From positions 15,001 to 32,670 of the forward strand of contig JBBHKE010002201.1 of assembly GCA_037447655.1 (NCBI GenBank): a stretch of 17,670 nt of DNA. Reading direction: 5' to 3'. Source of the stretch: Zygnema cylindricum. Taxonomy: Eukaryota; Streptophyta; Zygnematophyceae; Zygnematales; Zygnemataceae. The notes under the pieces are model-generated. The model had not been told where the DNA came from. It saw only the letters and a list, made by a program, of their open reading frames with translations, and searched no databases. Shown here in pieces: positions 15,342 through 17,670 of this stretch (position 1 is the stretch's first letter; every line of letters begins with the position of its first letter). The position numbers and the translations under genes are program-made.

Positions 15342-15702
15342 TTTCCATGTTCTTTGACTAAATTAGTATGAACTTTTCGTACGTGAAGTTCTCTACGTAC
15401 TAAATAAGTAATTGTATGAATTACAGAATTTGTTTTTTTTTGTCGGTTACATTTTGCGGCGTCTACCTTTAAGTCACGGAACAAAAATCAAGTCGTACAC
15501 GGCATATCAGACAATTTGTCTTTTTCGCAAAAATAACAAATCATATAAAATATTAAATTTAAAAAATACTATATATCGCGATATATATCGCGATAATTTA
15601 TGTTGGTCTCGGTACGATATATCGAGGAGTTTGCTCTATCGATATTCGATATATCGAATATCGAAATTATCGCGATATGAATTTACCTGATACCCAACAC
15701 TA
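14880..15702 (+). mobile_element. hAT-like non-autonomous element, copy B, with 8-bp target duplication
   Basis: This 823-bp element starts TAGTGTTGGGTATC and ends GATACCCAACACTA. It is flanked by perfect CTATACAT duplications (14872-14879 and 15703-15710), the 8-bp length expected of the hAT superfamily. Subterminal zones are rich in TCGATATATCGA. The outer 150-350 bp on each side align with copy A in inverted orientation. The centre differs from A and contains GTACAAAAT-type words and a (TA)n tract. No transposase is present. Confidence 0.85.
15272..15338 (+). repeat. (TA)n microsatellite inside copy B
   Basis: About 33 uninterrupted TA dinucleotides. They give Ile-Tyr repeats in spurious frames on both strands. 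Confidence 0.97.
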
Positions 15703-15710
15703 CTATACAT
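15703..15710 (+). repeat. Target-site duplication of copy B, right
   Basis: CTATACAT immediately after the inverted end, identical to 14872-14879. Confidence 0.85.
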
Positions 15711-16865
15711 GCATCAGAGTGAGCAATCGAGTACCCGGATCCGTACTCGACCATTACCCGGCCGGCCGCATCAGATCCGCAACGGATTTGGGTGCCAAAT
15801 GTTGGGGAGAGGTCGGATTCAGGCGGGTGATTCACAAAAAAAAAAAAAAGGGTACGGTCGGGTAAGCAAAAAACGAAAAATATTGAAGGCTTTGTAATCC
15901 ATACATCAACATTATTGACTCTACTCTTGGTATGTGGAAGGTATAAAGGAATGTACCATTAATTTTACACATGATAAGTACTTGCGCATGTATCGAACTT
16001 TAGTCTCAACTTTGTTTAGGCGAAGATCTCGTATAGTTTTGAGCATTCTATGTAAAGAAATAAAGCGTTACTTTAAAGTGGCGGATGAGGCGGTATATTG
16101 AAGCATTCGCTTATGCTCAGTGTCTTTATCTTGGCAGGTGGTCTGTACTTGTAACATTGTAGATGTTTAGGGTTTATGACATTTTGACGTCACACTCAAT
16201 GATGACAGTGCCGACGTCACAATTTCTACAACTTTTCGCCGTGGTTTCTTGATTGTGTTTTTTTTGTCCTTTCTCACTCTCCTTGCCATCGGAATACGCC
16301 CAAAGTTAGTCAAAATAAATCGTTTTTAGAGATCTTTCATTTGATACCATTATTAACGTTTTTCATTACAAGAATTGTGAGATAGACGCGGTAGTGGGAG
16401 AGGGAGAGAGAGAGAGAGGCGCTTTCAGGGACTTCGCTTTTGCGAAATGGCGTCCGTTGGTCGAGACCCCCTCCACGGCCCATGTACGAAAAAATGCGCA
16501 CGGAAAAAAGTCACGCACAGCTTGGAAACGTGCAGTGGGTTTTTTTTTTGGTACTCCGCGCACAAAAATTGTCAAAAACTTCCGACACGTGCGACAACAT
16601 TTGCCTATAAACTCACCTCATGGAACTTTATTTAAACCCTAAAAAACCCTAAAAAATGATTATATATAAAGTTTGAAGATGAGTTGGAAGAACGCGAAAG
16701 TGGGTTGAAATGCGCTAGACGACAAACTGCACTACATATAAAGTTTTAAGGTAACGGAACTTGTACAATGGTAACTTTAGTTTCTTAGTACGGCTACAGA
16801 TATTCCCATTTTTTTCTAAGTTATGGAGGAAAACGACAGAAAATAACTGTAACTTTAGCACATGC
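15711..16865 (+). other. Non-coding stretch with GC-rich palindrome, CRE-like and telomere-like words
   Basis: No gene recognised. A palindrome CGAGTAC-CCGGATCC-GTACTCG lies at 15728-15749, followed by GGCCGGCCGC. Two ACGTCA bZIP-type sites occur at 16185-16192 (TGACGTCA) and 16212-16219 (CGACGTCA). Plant telo-box-like AAACCCTAAAAAACCCTAAA occurs at 16634-16653. Overlapping reading frames at 16366-16642 exist on both strands, without a family I know. Confidence 0.5.
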
Positions 16866-17184
16866 AAAAGTACCCTTAGGGTATGAGCAGGTACATGTAG
16901 TCGCGAGAAATCGAGTTCCGGTTTACTTTTTTTTTCGTAAACGCGTATCGGGGAAAGATTTAAAATTTAGGAGCGTGATACAAAGGTCGCAAAAGTCAAA
17001 ATTTTAAATAACCGAAACCGACCGTTTTATTTTTTTTCAAAATCTTAGTACCCGACGCCCGACCGGGTTATGTTACGCTCCTAAATTGTTAACCGTTAAC
17101 CGAAATGCGTTTTCGAAAAAAAAGTAAACCGAAACTCGATTTCTCGCGACTAACCGTACGCGCCCGTAACCGAAAAAGTACAAA
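16866..17184 (+). mobile_element. Long palindromic foldback element
   Basis: The core arms TAGTCGCGAGAAATCGAGTT at 16898 and the mirrored CTCGATTTCTCGCGACTA ending at 17152 pair over about 50 bp with few mismatches. Pairing resumes inside at TTTAGGAGCGT (about 16965) with ACGCTCCTAAA (about 17075). It decays outward to about 16866 and 17184. No flanking target duplication could be fixed. It is MITE- or foldback-like and encodes no protein. Confidence 0.7.
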
Positions 17185-17670
17185 ATTATAACGCTCATTG
17201 TTATTAGCGTTAAGCATTTATTACACCGCGAATCGTAATCATCGTAAATAAATAATTAATGTTATCTATTCTAATATAGGTTTTTTCGTTTTTTCAAAAA
17301 TAAGTTTTACTCTAGTTTATGAATAACTCTAATTTGGGTTTCTGTCTGTAATAATTATCCGCTTTTAATATCTTTTAGGTACACATACAAAATCTGACAA
17401 ACGTATAATTTCACGTCATTATGACGTTTGCACTACGCGGTTTGTGTAAACGCAGTTACATCATAACGGCATGTATTAAATCATTTTTGTACTTTTTTCG
17501 TTAATACAGTACAATTTTGCACGGTCAGACACCGACCGTAAGCCACACTATTTAAAACGGCACTATATTAGAGTTGTTAACACTGATTCAAAAAGTACCT
17601 TAAAAAATGTAAAGAAAAAATTAGAGTTATTTACGTTTTTTAAGGTTTTTGGGTCAAAATTCGTGGTGAC
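17185..17670 (+). other. Non-coding right end
   Basis: AT-rich with scattered CGT and TACG words. A TTACACCGCGAATCG segment at 17221-17235 echoes the outer edge of the foldback pair at 14385. No gene recognised. Confidence 0.55.

Noticed and set aside
15171-15484. Ile-Tyr repeat proteins on both strands
   Set aside because: They are translations of the (TA)n tract within the hAT-like copy B.
16366-16642. Overlapping 62-82 residue frames on both strands
   Set aside because: No recognisable domain, basic composition arising from GC-rich repeats, and no splice or start evidence. May be repeat-derived.

Overview
This window is nuclear DNA of a photosynthetic eukaryote, most likely a green alga. 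A bacterial or plastid origin is excluded because one protein is split over 13 short exons (56 to 242 nt) separated by AT-rich introns with GT..AG ends and pyrimidine-rich acceptors. The lineage cannot be fixed from the sequence. The low GC of the non-coding DNA, the long introns and the dense repeats suggest a fairly large, repeat-rich genome.

Positions 256-9770 (+ strand) hold the middle of one gene, the H subunit of magnesium chelatase (CHLH, the BchH/CobN-like large subunit). This subunit binds protoporphyrin IX for Mg insertion, the first committed step of chlorophyll synthesis. The 13 exons join without a frame break into 536 codons. They run from a region roughly 200 residues into the family protein to just past the conserved GDPMRLLF motif. 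The N-terminal exons lie to the left of the window. The C-terminal half (about 600-700 residues in the family) was not found to the right. The wording of several motifs (GGPAGTMEGGRQ, FPPGVGATGTAALLNVPKS) resembles BchH of green bacteria and the algal 'CHLH2' type more than the canonical plant CHLH.

The introns are unusual. Several contain tandem or degenerate duplications that start at or include exon edges: a degenerate, in-phase copy of exon 3 in intron 2; four units of about 38 bp starting at the donor of intron 6; a duplicated donor-proximal segment in intron 8; and three extra copies of the exon 12 tail with its donor in intron 12. Other introns hold simple repeats: CT-rich in intron 4, 12-bp units in intron 9, A-rich in intron 11, and ATAATG-rich plus GA-rich in intron 12.

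From 9771 to 17670 no conserved coding sequence was recognised. This is either one giant intron (over 7.9 kb) or the sequence beyond a broken gene. It is packed with non-autonomous transposable elements. Two copies of a hAT-like element (10802-11569 and 14880-15702) lie in opposite orientation. They have TAGTGTTGGGTATC inverted ends and dense TCGATATATCGA subterminal repeats, and one has a perfect 8-bp target duplication. Their arms match but their centres differ, and the first carries a non-repetitive insert with a 40-codon reading frame. Next to the second copy are two tandem foldback elements (arms ordered L-R-L-R, 14385-14860). A further long palindromic element lies at 16866-17184. Simple repeats include a 560-bp purine minisatellite (13657-14213), CT-rich, TG and TA tracts. 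No tRNA, rRNA or CRISPR could be supported.
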